A DNA stretch of 20,979 nt from Pseudomonadota bacterium (GCA_021795255.1 JAJYPQ010000023.1:1-20979); one strand, 5' to 3'. Positions 7,307 to 16,114 are shown, numbered from the stretch's first letter. Notes: a model not told the origin generated them from the letters alone. A program made the numbers and translations.

Positions 7307-8565
7307 CGCGCAAAGGCCTTATGTGCGGCCTCTATGGCCTCCAGGCAGCGCGTCACGTCTTCGGATGTGTTGTAGGACGCCACACTGATCCGGGCGGTGG
7401 CCGCGACCCCGAGTGAGCGCATCAAAGGCTGACAACAATGGTGCCCAGCGCGTATCGCGACACCCTGCTCGGCCAAGGTCTGGGCGATATCATGGGGGTG
7501 TATGTCGCGGAGATTGAAGGCCACGATCCCGGCGTGGCGCTTGGGATCGTGGGAGCCGTAGACCACGATGCCGGGCATGGCTTGGAGCCCTTGGAGGACC
7601 TGCGCCGTCAAATCATCGACATGCCGGCGCACGTCATCGAGGTCGCCTTGGGTCAGAAAATTGACCGCGGCCGCAAACCCCACCGCGCCCGCAAGATGCG
7701 GTGACCCGGCCTCGAATTTGGCGGGATAAGAGGACCATTCGCTACTCTCATCCCCTACCCAATCGACCATGCCCCCGCCCAGCAAGAGGGGTTCCATTTC
7801 AGTAAGCCACTGATCCTTGGCATAGAGCACGCCGATACCCGTCGGTCCCCCTATCTTATGCCCGGAAAACGCGAAAAAGTCATAACCGCGAGCCTCGACG
7901 TCGGTCGCCATATGCCCCATACCCTGGGCGCCGTCCACGAGTACCGGAATCCCGCGCGCCCGTGCCGCCTCCAGAAGCCCGTCGAGTTCGGCAACCCACC
8001 CCAAGACATTCGACACGCGCGTGATCGCGATCAGTCGGGTGCGCGGCCCATAAAGGTCCTCGCCCGGGGGGAGTTCCAGGCTTCCGTCGGCGCGGATTTC
8101 CATGATGCGCAAATGCGCCCCTGCCCGCTGACACACCCGCTGCCAAGGCAAAAAATTGGCATGGTGTTCGAGTCTTGTGACCCACACCTGATCCCCGGCA
8201 CCGAGGCGCGGAGCGAGCCAACCGGTGGCCACCATATTTAAGGCCTCGGTCGTCGACCGGGTGAAGACCACCTGGTCTGCGGAGCGTGCCCCGATGAAGC
8301 GCCCGATCGTGGCGCGAGCGGCCTCGTAACGCGCACTCGCCTCTTCAGCAAGCGCATAAAGACCGCGATGCACGGGCCCGTAGTGACGCCGATAACAATC
8401 GTCCAAGGCCTCCAGTACGCAGCGCGGTTTGTGGCTGGTGGCGGCATTATCCAAATAATGCGGGGAGGCGGTGGCGCTCACCGCATCGAAGATCGGAAAC
8501 TGGCGACGCACCCACTCGACATCGTAGGCCCTGGGAGAAGCGCCCGGTGCAGAACATTGGCTCAT
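7303..8565 (-). CDS. sufS: Group II (SufS-type) cysteine desulfurase
   Basis: This is a 420-residue PLP enzyme that converts L-cysteine to alanine and a protein persulfide. Visible landmarks are YLDNAAT near 38, the EHHANFLPW segment (134-141), D211 in VDGAQ, PLP lysine K237 in SGHKIGG, and catalytic C377 in RAGHHCCQP. The residue after the catalytic Cys is another Cys (378), where Ala is usual. The start is set at ATG 8565 (MSQCSAPG), because this gives a four-base ATGA overlap with the xdhC stop; an open frame continues 32 codons upstream but reads through xdhC. It is coupled to sufU downstream. Likely roles are sulfuration of the CODH molybdenum centre, as NifS4 does with XdhC in Rhodobacter, or general Fe-S supply to CoxS. 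Confidence 0.92.
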   Translation of the reverse strand: MSQCSAPGASPRAYDVEWVRRQFPIFDAVSATASPHYLDNAATSHKPRCVLEALDDCYRRHYGPVHRGLYALAEEASARYEAARATIGRFIGARSADQVVFTRSTTEALNMVATGWLAPRLGAGDQVWVTRLEHHANFLPWQRVCQRAGAHLRIMEIRADGSLELPPGEDLYGPRTRLIAITRVSNVLGWVAELDGLLEAARARGIPVLVDGAQGMGHMATDVEARGYDFFAFSGHKIGGPTGIGVLYAKDQWLTEMEPLLLGGGMVDWVGDESSEWSSYPAKFEAGSPHLAGAVGFAAAVNFLTQGDLDDVRRHVDDLTAQVLQGLQAMPGIVVYGSHDPKRHAGIVAFNLRDIHPHDIAQTLAEQGVAIRAGHHCCQPLMRSLGVAATARISVASYNTSEDVTRCLEAIEAAHKAFAR

Positions 8566-9377
8566 CGAGCGCGCTTGACGGCAGCCGTCGCCACCAAGGT
8601 TTCGCGCATGCGCAGGCCCGAGCCACCGCGGCGGACAAGCACGATCTCGCTCATGATGCAAAGCGCAATCTCTTCCGGTGTTCGCGCCCCCAAATCGAGG
8701 CCAGCCGGGGCCATGACCCGACCGATCGCTGGCTCGTCCTGCCCGATCTCGCGCAAGTACTGTAGCACTAAGCGCGAGCGTTTGCGGCTCGCTATCAAGG
8801 CGATATAACCCGCGGGTGAGTCGAGGGCGCGACGTATAGAGTCATGGTCGCCCTTGTGCTGGGTCGCGATCACCACAAAATCGTCCTTCTCCGGGCGCAA
8901 TTCTTCGTACTCTATGTCGTCGTTAATCAAACGCGCGGCACCCGGATAATGCTCACGGTCCGCCAGAGGGTCGTTGACCACGACCCGTAGACCCACCGTA
9001 TCGCCAAAGGCGCACAAACATTCGGCTACGCGACCATGGCCCATGAGCCATAATGTCGGCTGACGTAAAACCGGTTCCACATAGACGCGCATGCGCCCTC
9101 CACAGGGCATCCCCGCCCCCAGCACTTCGTCGTCCAAATTGATATTGATGATGGTTGATGAGCCGCTTTCCAGGCAGGCGACGGCGGCCTCACAGGCCGC
9201 GGACTCGGCGCATCCGCCGCCCACCCAACCGCTCACCACCCGGCCGCTGCCATCGATTACGGCCTTCGCCCCGGTCTTCGCCGACACCGAGCCCTCGGTC
9301 TCGACCACCGTGGCCACCGCATAGGCCTCGCCCCTTTCACGCAGGGCAAGAAGAACGTCCAGTAGATCCCGCGCCAT
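8562..9377 (-). CDS. coxI: XdhC/CoxI-family molybdenum cofactor maturation protein
   Basis: This 271-residue XdhC-family protein binds molybdenum cofactor and presents it for sulfuration before insertion into xanthine dehydrogenase-family enzymes. The N-terminal XdhC_CoxI domain has GWVGGGCAES (Cys56) and GMPCGGRMRVYVEP (Cys92). The C-terminal Rossmann domain begins near 110 with LMGHGRVAE. The start is ATG 9377, preceded by a strong GGAGG seven bases upstream; a longer frame to 9428 would invade mocA. It follows mocA by five bases and overlaps sufS by four. The position between a cytidylyltransferase and a desulfurase matches a cofactor-finishing role. The symbol coxI is a family-level assignment. 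Confidence 0.85.
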   Translation of the reverse strand: MARDLLDVLLALRERGEAYAVATVVETEGSVSAKTGAKAVIDGSGRVVSGWVGGGCAESAACEAAVACLESGSSTIININLDDEVLGAGMPCGGRMRVYVEPVLRQPTLWLMGHGRVAECLCAFGDTVGLRVVVNDPLADREHYPGAARLINDDIEYEELRPEKDDFVVIATQHKGDHDSIRRALDSPAGYIALIASRKRSRLVLQYLREIGQDEPAIGRVMAPAGLDLGARTPEEIALCIMSEIVLVRRGGSGLRMRETLVATAAVKRAR

Positions 9378-9382
9378 GTCGT

Positions 9383-10012
9383 TTACCTCCGGCCAGCGAC
9401 CGCCGATTGCCCCAAGCGACGACGCCATTCCTGGCAGTCCTCTGGGGTATCGACATCGAAAACTACATGGTCATTGGCCATTTCCACGGTCGTTATCCAT
9501 TGGGGATGACGCTCTATCAAGCGTCGACACCCAAAGTTAGCGGTCCCATCGGCGAGAATGGTAGCCTGATGCATGGCCGACAACACGATGGGATTTCCGC
9601 GCCGCCCCTGGTAGGTTGGGACCAGGATAGGGCGACGCTCTTGCCCCAAAAAGGTGTCGATCAGGGCGTCCACGTCATGCGCGGTGAGTAAGGGCTGGTC
9701 TGCAAGACAGATCATGATCCCCTCATAGGACCGCGAGAGATTCTGCAATCCGCATTGGACTGAGCTCATTTGTCCCTGGGCGTAATCGGCATTCCGGACC
9801 GTCCGCACCTGCGGCAAGCCCGCGAGCAGGCCCTCGGCCTCGGGGGCCGCATGGCCGACCACCGCCACGATCTCGGCCAAGCGCGAAGAGCACAACACTT
9901 CGGCGGCGTGCCGCAAAAGCGAAGGCCCCCCTATGCTGAGCGTCATCTTGTTGGTGCTACCCATCCGGCGAGACTCGCCGGCCGCCAGCAAGACTCCCGC
10001 GACCTCAGTCAT
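9383..10012 (-). CDS. mocA: MocA-type molybdopterin cytidylyltransferase
   Basis: This 209-residue nucleotidyltransferase is likely to join CMP to Mo-molybdopterin, giving the cytosine dinucleotide cofactor that CODH uses. The glycosyltransferase-A-like fold shows the nucleotide-binding loop LLAAGESRRMGSTNKM (8-23), the metal-binding CLADQPLL (102-109), YQGRRGNPIVLS (134-145), and DVDTPED near 187. MocA and MobA differ in a few residues, so the CTP preference is inferred mainly from context with CODH and two XdhC proteins. The start is ATG 10012, with GGAGG just upstream and a four-base ATGA overlap with the stop of the preceding gene. The longer open frame to 10072 lies inside the YHS-domain coding region. 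Confidence 0.88.
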   Translation of the reverse strand: MTEVAGVLLAAGESRRMGSTNKMTLSIGGPSLLRHAAEVLCSSRLAEIVAVVGHAAPEAEGLLAGLPQVRTVRNADYAQGQMSSVQCGLQNLSRSYEGIMICLADQPLLTAHDVDALIDTFLGQERRPILVPTYQGRRGNPIVLSAMHQATILADGTANFGCRRLIERHPQWITTVEMANDHVVFDVDTPEDCQEWRRRLGQSAVAGRR

Positions 10013-10977
10013 ACCGCCTCCGCGTACTGGGCGGGATTTTTCTCGAATGTTTGCCGGCAGTGGGCGCAACAAAAATAATACGCTCGGCCCTGATAGCTGG
10101 CGCGCGGCGTGGAGCCGTCCGGCGTGACCTTCATGCCACAGATGGGATCAACAAACGTCGACGACTGTTCCGGACTTATCACAGGAGGCGCGGTGACCTC
10201 CGGCGCGCTCCGACGCAGCTGCACGATCTGAGCGAGAATCGAAAGCGCGATCTCAGGCGGCGTGAGCGCCCCGATTTCGAGACCGGCCGGCGCGATGATG
10301 GCCGCCACCGCGCCCGAATCATGGCCTTGTTCTCGGAGAAAGGCCTTGAGCTGTTCGGCCTTACGGGCGCTCGCGACGAACGCCACGTAGGACGCGCCTA
10401 AGGCCAGAGCCGCTTCTAGGCCCTCTTCATCGCGATCCCCTTGAGTCGCCACGACCGCAAAGACAGAGGAGGCGCTGGCCGGCCTCTCGGCGTCCAGCTT
10501 GTCGACAATGTGATCGGCGGCGCACAGTGGGGGTCGGTGTCCCGGGAAAAATGCCGTGGTGTGAAACCCAAGCGACCGTCCCAGGGTCCACAAGGCCTCG
10601 GCCACCGGCGAGGCCCCGATAACCCACAAGGCGGGGCGCGTTAAGACCGGCTCGATAAAGAGATCCACGACCCCTCCGCTAAAGCAGTGCATAGGAAATA
10701 AGAGCAGACCAGTCGGAGGCGGCGACGCCCCGTCCGGAGCGATGCGGATAAGACGGGCCTGCCCGTCCTTTAGGGAGTCGCGCGCGACCGCAACGACCGT
10801 CGCTTGGACACAGCCGCCACCAACCCACCCTTCAAGCGCGCCGTCGGCGGTCACCAAACCCTTATCTCCGGGCTGGGCCGACGTGGGCGATTCGCAGCGC
10901 ACGACGGTAACCCGGGCAAAGGGGAGTCCGGCGGCTTTGAGCTGCGCGGCCCTGTCCCATATCGTCTCGCTATCCAC
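10009..10977 (-). CDS. coxF: XdhC-family protein fused to a C-terminal YHS domain (CoxF-like)
   Basis: This 322-residue protein has an XdhC N-terminal domain (GWVGGGCVQA, Cys56; HCFSGG, Cys98) and a Rossmann domain from about 115 to 250. A short Pro/Ser linker leads to a YHS domain at about 276-322 (VDPICGM; YYFCCAHCRQTFEKNP) with Cys280, 303, 304 and 307. YHS domains occur in copper and other heavy-metal transport ATPases. In Oligotropha, CoxF acts late in CODH maturation, at the copper step. The fusion thus suggests one protein handling both molybdenum cofactor and a metal ion (inference). The start is GTG 10977, with AGGAGAGG just upstream, 26 bases after coxE. This protein is more divergent from the classical XdhC than its operon partner. 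Confidence 0.86.
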   Translation of the reverse strand: MDSETIWDRAAQLKAAGLPFARVTVVRCESPTSAQPGDKGLVTADGALEGWVGGGCVQATVVAVARDSLKDGQARLIRIAPDGASPPPTGLLLFPMHCFSGGVVDLFIEPVLTRPALWVIGASPVAEALWTLGRSLGFHTTAFFPGHRPPLCAADHIVDKLDAERPASASSVFAVVATQGDRDEEGLEAALALGASYVAFVASARKAEQLKAFLREQGHDSGAVAAIIAPAGLEIGALTPPEIALSILAQIVQLRRSAPEVTAPPVISPEQSSTFVDPICGMKVTPDGSTPRASYQGRAYYFCCAHCRQTFEKNPAQYAEAV

Positions 10978-11003
10978 CTGCGCCTCTCCTCTTGATAGTA
11001 CCG

Positions 11004-12170
11004 CTATAAGGCCGCTAGCTTCGGTAGCAATGCCGCCAAGCTGTCCAGATCATGGGCTGGCGCGAAGAGATCCAAATAGGGAAGCGCCGCGCGCATGCCG
11101 CGCGTCAGCGGTTCGTAGCCCTCGCGCCCCAATAAAGGATTGAGCCACACTACCCGCCGGGACTGGGCGCGTATACGCCCCAAGGCCCGCTCCAGGTCTT
11201 GCGGCGGCCCGGTGTCTAGTCCGTCGCTCAGGATCATAACAAGAGTGCGGCGATGAAGGACACCGGGCCGCTGTGCCAACAATTCCGCAAGACACGCCCC
11301 TATGCGCGTCCCGCCGCCCCAGCCGCTCGCGCAGGCCGCGAGTTTCTCTGCCGAGCGCGCACTATCGGGCTCGCGCAAGACATCCGTCACCGCGACCAAT
11401 CGAGTATGGTAGGCGAAGGCATAGGCGTCCTGAAACACGTCTAGTATCCCGCCTGCAAATCTCAGAAAGATGCGGCTATAAAGGCTCATCGATCGACTGA
11501 CGTCAAGCACGAGTACAAGCCGCGGCAGGCGCCGGCGGGGCCGTCGAAAGACCCGCTCGATCGGAGTTCCCCCATGAGCCAGATTGCGGCGGAGCGTGCG
11601 CCGAAGATGCAAAAGCCGGCCACGACCCGCCGGACGCAAGCGATGGCGCGCCAAGGGGCGCAGGGAACGGGCGATACGAGCCGCGAGCCAAGCGGCCTTT
11701 GCCACGTCTTCGGGGGCCGTAAGCCACCGAAAATCCATCGCTCCCGTCACCTCGACCCGGCTGGCCCCGCCATGGGCACCGAGGCCCGCGGCCAGGGCGT
11801 CGCTCCCCGATCCGGCCCGATCATGTGCCTGGCCCGAACCGCTGTTCGCGGCAGCCGGGGGAGCCTCCCGGACCTCCTTGGGGCCAGCCCCCGACCCGAC
11901 CTCGGCCGGCGCGACCGGATCGTGCCAATATTCGTCAAATAGGCCGTCGAAGCGCCGCCAGTCATCGGCCTGACCGCAGAAGACGCTACGCAGGCCCCAG
12001 CGCATGCGCTGCTTATCGGTCACCCACGGAATCAAGCCATCCAGGGCGACGAGGGTTTCACCGGTCCCGAAGCGAAAGCCATGGGCGCGCAAATAACGGG
12101 CAAAACCGATGAGCCCGGCCTGCGGTGTCTCGCTGCCGGGCGCGCAATCGGCCATAAGAAGCCCGGTCAT
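11004..12170 (-). CDS. coxE: VWA-domain CODH maturation protein CoxE
   Basis: This 388-residue protein has a C-terminal von Willebrand factor A domain. The metal-ion-dependent adhesion site is complete: DVSRSM (Asp223, Ser225, Ser227), Thr288 in GGTRI, and Asp316 in ILSDGLDTG. The N-terminal part (about 15-90) is helical, and a low-complexity Gly/Ala/Ser linker spans about 90-140. CoxE works with the CoxD ATPase in the post-translational building of the Cu-S-Mo centre, probably as a MoxR-VWA chaperone pair that remodels apo-CoxL. The start is ATG 12170, giving a four-base ATGA overlap with coxD; the longer open frame to 12437 is a shadow of coxD. It is cytoplasmic, with no signal peptide. Confidence 0.9.
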   Translation of the reverse strand: MTGLLMADCAPGSETPQAGLIGFARYLRAHGFRFGTGETLVALDGLIPWVTDKQRMRWGLRSVFCGQADDWRRFDGLFDEYWHDPVAPAEVGSGAGPKEVREAPPAAANSGSGQAHDRAGSGSDALAAGLGAHGGASRVEVTGAMDFRWLTAPEDVAKAAWLAARIARSLRPLARHRLRPAGRGRLLHLRRTLRRNLAHGGTPIERVFRRPRRRLPRLVLVLDVSRSMSLYSRIFLRFAGGILDVFQDAYAFAYHTRLVAVTDVLREPDSARSAEKLAACASGWGGGTRIGACLAELLAQRPGVLHRRTLVMILSDGLDTGPPQDLERALGRIRAQSRRVVWLNPLLGREGYEPLTRGMRAALPYLDLFAPAHDLDSLAALLPKLAAL

Positions 12171-13039
12171 GACCCCACGCGGCCCGGGCTTGCGAGCCGG
12201 TGCATAAGGTCCGATCCCACCGCCACCCGGTCCTCTTGAGTCTTCAAGAGACACACCAGCGTATGCTCCCACTCCCCGAGGTCTGAGAGGTCGGCGACCC
12301 CGAGCGACATCAAGGCCGCGGCCCAATCCAGCGTCTCCGAAATCCCTGGCATCTTGCGTAAATCCATGCCCCGCAGGCCCTGCACGAAACTCACCACCTC
12401 GGTGGCCAAACGCGCGCCGATGTCGGGCAAGCGACAACTCACGATGGCGAGCTCCTTACCGAGGCTTGGGTAATCCAAATAATAATATAGGCAGCGCCTG
12501 CGTAAGGCGTCACTCAAGTCACGCGTGCCATTGGAGGTCAGAACCACATAAGGGGTGGTGCGCGCGCGGATAGTGCCCAGTTCGGGGATCGTAATCTGAA
12601 AATCCGACAAGGCCTCTAGGAGATAGGCCTCGAATTCCTCATCGGCGCGATCCACCTCGTCGATCAACAAGACCACCGGGGCATCGGCATCAATGGCCTG
12701 CAAGAGCGGGCGCTTCAGCAGAAACTCCCTTTGGAACAAGGAATCTTCTTCTAAGCCACCCCGACCTCCGGCCATCTGGATCGCCAGAAGCTGGCGTTGG
12801 TAATTCCATTCATACACGGCCGAGTTGACGTCTAGGCCTTCATGACACTGTAAACGAATAAGGGGGCAACCGAACACCGTTGCCAAGGCCTTTGCCACCT
12901 CGGTCTTACCGACGCCCGCGTCACCCTCCACCAAGAGCGGCCGCTTCATGCCGATCAGGAGCTGGAGCGCCATCACCAGCGGGGCATCGGCCACATACTG
13001 TGCCCCCGCCAAACGCTGCTCCAGATCCTGCATCACCAT
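12167..13039 (-). CDS. coxD: MoxR-family AAA+ ATPase CoxD
   Basis: This 290-residue ATPase has Walker A GDAGVGKT (39-46), Walker B LLIDEVD (124-130) and a sensor/arginine region TSNGTRDLSDALRRRC near 168-183. In Oligotropha, CoxD is required for adding sulfur to the CODH molybdenum centre. Like other MoxR proteins it probably acts with its VWA partner, encoded next in the operon with an ATGA overlap. The start is ATG 13039, preceded by GGAAGGGG with a nine-base spacer; an in-frame ATG at 13033 is possible, and the open frame up to 13123 would run into coxG. It lies 20 bases after coxG. Confidence 0.92.
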   Translation of the reverse strand: MVMQDLEQRLAGAQYVADAPLVMALQLLIGMKRPLLVEGDAGVGKTEVAKALATVFGCPLIRLQCHEGLDVNSAVYEWNYQRQLLAIQMAGGRGGLEEDSLFQREFLLKRPLLQAIDADAPVVLLIDEVDRADEEFEAYLLEALSDFQITIPELGTIRARTTPYVVLTSNGTRDLSDALRRRCLYYYLDYPSLGKELAIVSCRLPDIGARLATEVVSFVQGLRGMDLRKMPGISETLDWAAALMSLGVADLSDLGEWEHTLVCLLKTQEDRVAVGSDLMHRLASPGRVGS

Positions 13040-13059
13040 ACAACGTTGCCCCTTCCGGC

Positions 13060-13728
13060 CTAGACCTTGTCCTTCTTGACGGGAGTCTCGCGATCGCGCG
13101 GCTCGCGAAACGACCTGAACCAATCCAACACCACTTGCCAGAGGATCTGCAAGGCATTGAGGGAGCCCGTCGTGGTGCCGGTAGCCCCGGCCGAATCTGA
13201 CGATACACCTGGAGCAGTAGCCAAACGCTCGCGAAAATTGGCGGCAAACTGGGCCAGGATCTGATCCGACACCTGATTAATCAAACGACCGCCGAAGTTG
13301 GCAAGACGCCCGGTAAGCGTTACCTCCGACAGCCCCACGATCGCGCAGCGTCCCGTCTCGGTCTCCTGAACCGTCGCTGTCAAATCCAAAGTCGCCGCAG
13401 AAGCGCCCTTGACATCGGCGCCACGCCCGACCATACGAAGGGAGCGCTTCTCGGAATCGACAAACATAATCTCGATCGTACCGTTGAAGGCCGCCGTCGC
13501 CGGGCCGATCTTCACCTGCACCCGCCCCTTGTAGTGGTGCTCGTCGACTTTTTCCAATATCTCCGCGCCCGGCATGCATTGCGCCACCGTCGGGATATCC
13601 TGAAGCTGTTGCCACACCGTCGCGGACCGCGCCTCCATCGGAAACGTCTTTTCGATTGTGACCTTCACGTGCGCCCCATGGCCGCCAGGCCGACCCGACC
13701 GAGAATCGTTATTGTCATTTGTCGACAC
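13060..13728 (-). CDS. coxG: CoxG, SRPBCC-fold membrane/quinone partner of CODH
   Basis: This is a 222-residue CoxG-family protein. The SRPBCC-like domain spans about 21-175 (VKVTIEKTFP at its start; AQCMPGAEILEKV; NQVSDQILAQFAANF), followed by a variable linker. A C-terminal amphipathic segment (ILWQVVLDWFRSF, about 195-207) could touch the membrane. CoxG recruits CODH to the membrane, and work in mycobacteria ties it to quinone delivery to the enzyme. Here it would be the route for electrons, as no other electron acceptor gene is in the operon. The start is uncertain: GTG at 13728 overlaps coxL by 14 bases, while a second GTG at 13668, preceded by GGGGCG, would begin exactly at the conserved domain. 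The ATG at 13718 that overlaps the coxL stop is out of frame. Confidence 0.86.
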   Translation of the reverse strand: MSTNDNNDSRSGRPGGHGAHVKVTIEKTFPMEARSATVWQQLQDIPTVAQCMPGAEILEKVDEHHYKGRVQVKIGPATAAFNGTIEIMFVDSEKRSLRMVGRGADVKGASAATLDLTATVQETETGRCAIVGLSEVTLTGRLANFGGRLINQVSDQILAQFAANFRERLATAPGVSSDSAGATGTTTGSLNALQILWQVVLDWFRSFREPRDRETPVKKDKV

Positions 13729-16111
13729 CTAAGGCATGGAGCGTCTGCCATACGTGGAAGGCGCTATGAGGCATATCGATGTGCCGCACATCCAGATGCG
13801 CGAACGCATCGTTTACGGCATTGGTAAAACAAGGGATGCCACCCACATGCGGCGACTCCGCAACACCCTTAGCGCCCAGCGGGTGATGCGGCGAGGGCGT
13901 GACCGTGAAATCCGTCTCCCATTTAGGCGTCTCTATCGCGGTCGGGACGAAGTAATCCATGAGGCTATTGCTCAGGAGATTGCCGCCGTCATCGAATACG
14001 AGTTGCTGGCCCATGGCCACCGCGAACGCCTCGGTGAGACCTCCGTGGATTTGGCCCTCAATGATCATCGGATTGATGCGAGTCCCGCAATCATCCAAGG
14101 CATAAAAGCGACGCACCTTGATCTCGCCGGTATACCGATCGATGTCCACGACACAGAGGTAAGCGCCAAACGGGAATGTGAAATTCGGCGGGTCATAGTA
14201 CTCGACCGCCTCAAGACCCATCTCCATCCCATCCGGAACATCATGGTAGGCGGCCCAAGCAATCTCTTTGATGGTCTTTTCTTGGCCGGGAACGCCCTTG
14301 ATATGAAAGCGATCGACGTCCCATTCCAAATCGTCCTCATGGACCTCCAGAAGGTGCGCTGCGATCTTACGGGCCTTGGCGTGGATTTTGCGCGCCGCTT
14401 GCGCGGTGGCCGCACCGCCCACTGGCGTTGTGCGCGATCCATAGGTCCCGAGTCCGTAAGGGGCGGTATTGGTGTCGCCCTCCTCGATCTGGATCTCCTC
14501 CGAAGGAATGCCAAGCTCGGTGGCGATGATCTGAGCGTAGGTCGTCTGGTGCCCCTGGCCCTGAGTAATCGTTCCCATGCGCGCCATGACGCTGCCGGTC
14601 GGATGGACGCGGATCTCGGCACTGTCGAACATGCCCACGCCGAGAATATCGCAAGCCTTTTTCGGTCCGGCGCCCACGATTTCGGTAAAGGTACAGATCC
14701 CAATCCCCATAAGCTCGCCGCGTTTGCGCTTCTCGCGCTGTTCGGCGCGTAAGGCCGGATAATCGACGGCGGCCATCACCTTCTTGAGCGCGGTCGTGTA
14801 ATCGCCGCTGTCATACTCCCAACCTAAGGTGGTGCGGTAGGGAAACTGTTCCCGCTTGATGAAGTTTCGTAGCCGTATCTCGGCCTTATCGATCCCCAGC
14901 TGCTGCGCTAAGATATCTATCATCCGCTCGATGAGATGCACGGCCTCGGTCACCCGGAAAGAGCAGCGGTAAGCGACCCCGCCGGGGGCCTTATTGGTAT
15001 AGACACCATCCACATGCACATGCGCCTGGGGAATGTCGTAGGACCCCGTGCACACGCTAAACAAGCCGGCCGGCCATTTGGTCGGTTGGGCATGGGAATT
15101 GAAGGCCCCGTGATCGGCGAGCACCTGGACCCGCAAACCCTGAATACGACCGTCGCGGTCGGCCGCCAACTCGCCCACCATGTGGTAGTCGCGGGCAAAG
15201 GCGGTGGTGGATAAATTCTCGATCCGGCTTTCGATCCACTTCACCGGCCGACCCAAGACGATGGAGGCGACGATTGCCACGACATACCCCGGATAGACCC
15301 CCACCTTATTGCCAAACCCCCCGCCGATATCCGGAGAGATAATGCGAATCTTGCTTTCCGGGAGACCGGACAATAGGCTCACGACCGTGCGCACCACATG
15401 CGGCGCCTGGGACGTCATATAAACGGTCAGGTCACCGCGGATCTTGTCGAAGGAGGCCACGCACCCACAGGTCTCAAGGGGGCAGGGATGGACGCGCGGA
15501 TTCAGGAGGTCTTGCTTGACCACCACCTCGGCGGAGGCAAAGACCTTATCGGTCGCAGCCTTATCTCCCACCTCCCAAGTGAAGATGTGGTTGGGATGGC
15601 GACGCGCGCCTTGGCCGGCCTCCTTGCCAACTAGGTCCTCGCGAATGATCGGGGCGTTCGGTGCCATGGCCTGGTGGGGATCGACCACCGGCTCGAGCTC
15701 CTCGTACTCCACCTCCACCAGTTCGACAGCATCGGCCGCGATATAGCGATTATCGGCCACGACCATGGCCACTTCCTGATACTGGAAGCACACCTTCTCA
15801 TCGGCCAAGACCGCTTGCACGTCGCCCGCCAATGTCGGCATCCAGTGCAATTTCAGGCCTTTCAGATCGTCGGCGGTGATGACGGCATGGACGCCGGGAA
15901 GGGCCAGCGCCCGGGTCTTGTTGATGGACTTGATGCGGGCGTGAGCGTAGGGGCTGCGCACGATGGCGCCGAACAAGGTCCCCGGCAACTTCACATCGTC
16001 TACGTAATACCCTTTGCCTTGTAGGAACCGCGGGTCTTCCTTGCGTTTGCGCGAGCACCCTATGCCTTGGATCTTCTCTTGCCGTTCTTCGGTTTTTGCG
16101 GTCGCGGCCAT
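13715..16111 (-). CDS. coxL: Form I carbon monoxide dehydrogenase large subunit
   Basis: This 798-residue catalytic subunit oxidises CO with water to CO2 at a Mo-Cu centre bound by molybdopterin cytosine dinucleotide. The active-site loop reads AYRCSFR at 380-386, with Cys383 as copper ligand; this is the form I signature, as opposed to AYRGAGR of form II. The catalytic glutamate is E752 in KGVAESPH. The cofactor-binding segments GGGFGNK near 265 and QGQGHQTTY near 530 are also seen. Its length is close to the 809 of Oligotropha. The start is ATG 16111, three bases after the coxS stop, with AAGGAG inside the end of coxS. There is no signal peptide, so it is cytoplasmic. All key residues are intact, so an active enzyme is expected. 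Confidence 0.97.
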   Translation of the reverse strand: MAATAKTEERQEKIQGIGCSRKRKEDPRFLQGKGYYVDDVKLPGTLFGAIVRSPYAHARIKSINKTRALALPGVHAVITADDLKGLKLHWMPTLAGDVQAVLADEKVCFQYQEVAMVVADNRYIAADAVELVEVEYEELEPVVDPHQAMAPNAPIIREDLVGKEAGQGARRHPNHIFTWEVGDKAATDKVFASAEVVVKQDLLNPRVHPCPLETCGCVASFDKIRGDLTVYMTSQAPHVVRTVVSLLSGLPESKIRIISPDIGGGFGNKVGVYPGYVVAIVASIVLGRPVKWIESRIENLSTTAFARDYHMVGELAADRDGRIQGLRVQVLADHGAFNSHAQPTKWPAGLFSVCTGSYDIPQAHVHVDGVYTNKAPGGVAYRCSFRVTEAVHLIERMIDILAQQLGIDKAEIRLRNFIKREQFPYRTTLGWEYDSGDYTTALKKVMAAVDYPALRAEQREKRKRGELMGIGICTFTEIVGAGPKKACDILGVGMFDSAEIRVHPTGSVMARMGTITQGQGHQTTYAQIIATELGIPSEEIQIEEGDTNTAPYGLGTYGSRTTPVGGAATAQAARKIHAKARKIAAHLLEVHEDDLEWDVDRFHIKGVPGQEKTIKEIAWAAYHDVPDGMEMGLEAVEYYDPPNFTFPFGAYLCVVDIDRYTGEIKVRRFYALDDCGTRINPMIIEGQIHGGLTEAFAVAMGQQLVFDDGGNLLSNSLMDYFVPTAIETPKWETDFTVTPSPHHPLGAKGVAESPHVGGIPCFTNAVNDAFAHLDVRHIDMPHSAFHVWQTLHALGVDK

Positions 16112-16114
16112 GGT

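Noticed and set aside
8566..8661. 32-codon N-terminal extension of sufS
   Set aside because: It lies inside xdhC in another frame. The ATG at 8565 overlaps the xdhC stop and matches the usual SufS N terminus.
12171..12437. N-terminal extension of coxE
   Set aside because: It overlaps coxD entirely and is low-complexity. The ATG at 12170 gives the ATGA coupling seen elsewhere in the operon.
13736..14752. 338-codon open frame on the plus strand
   Set aside because: It is fully antisense to coxL, whose protein and active-site residues are unmistakable. The frame has no family resemblance.
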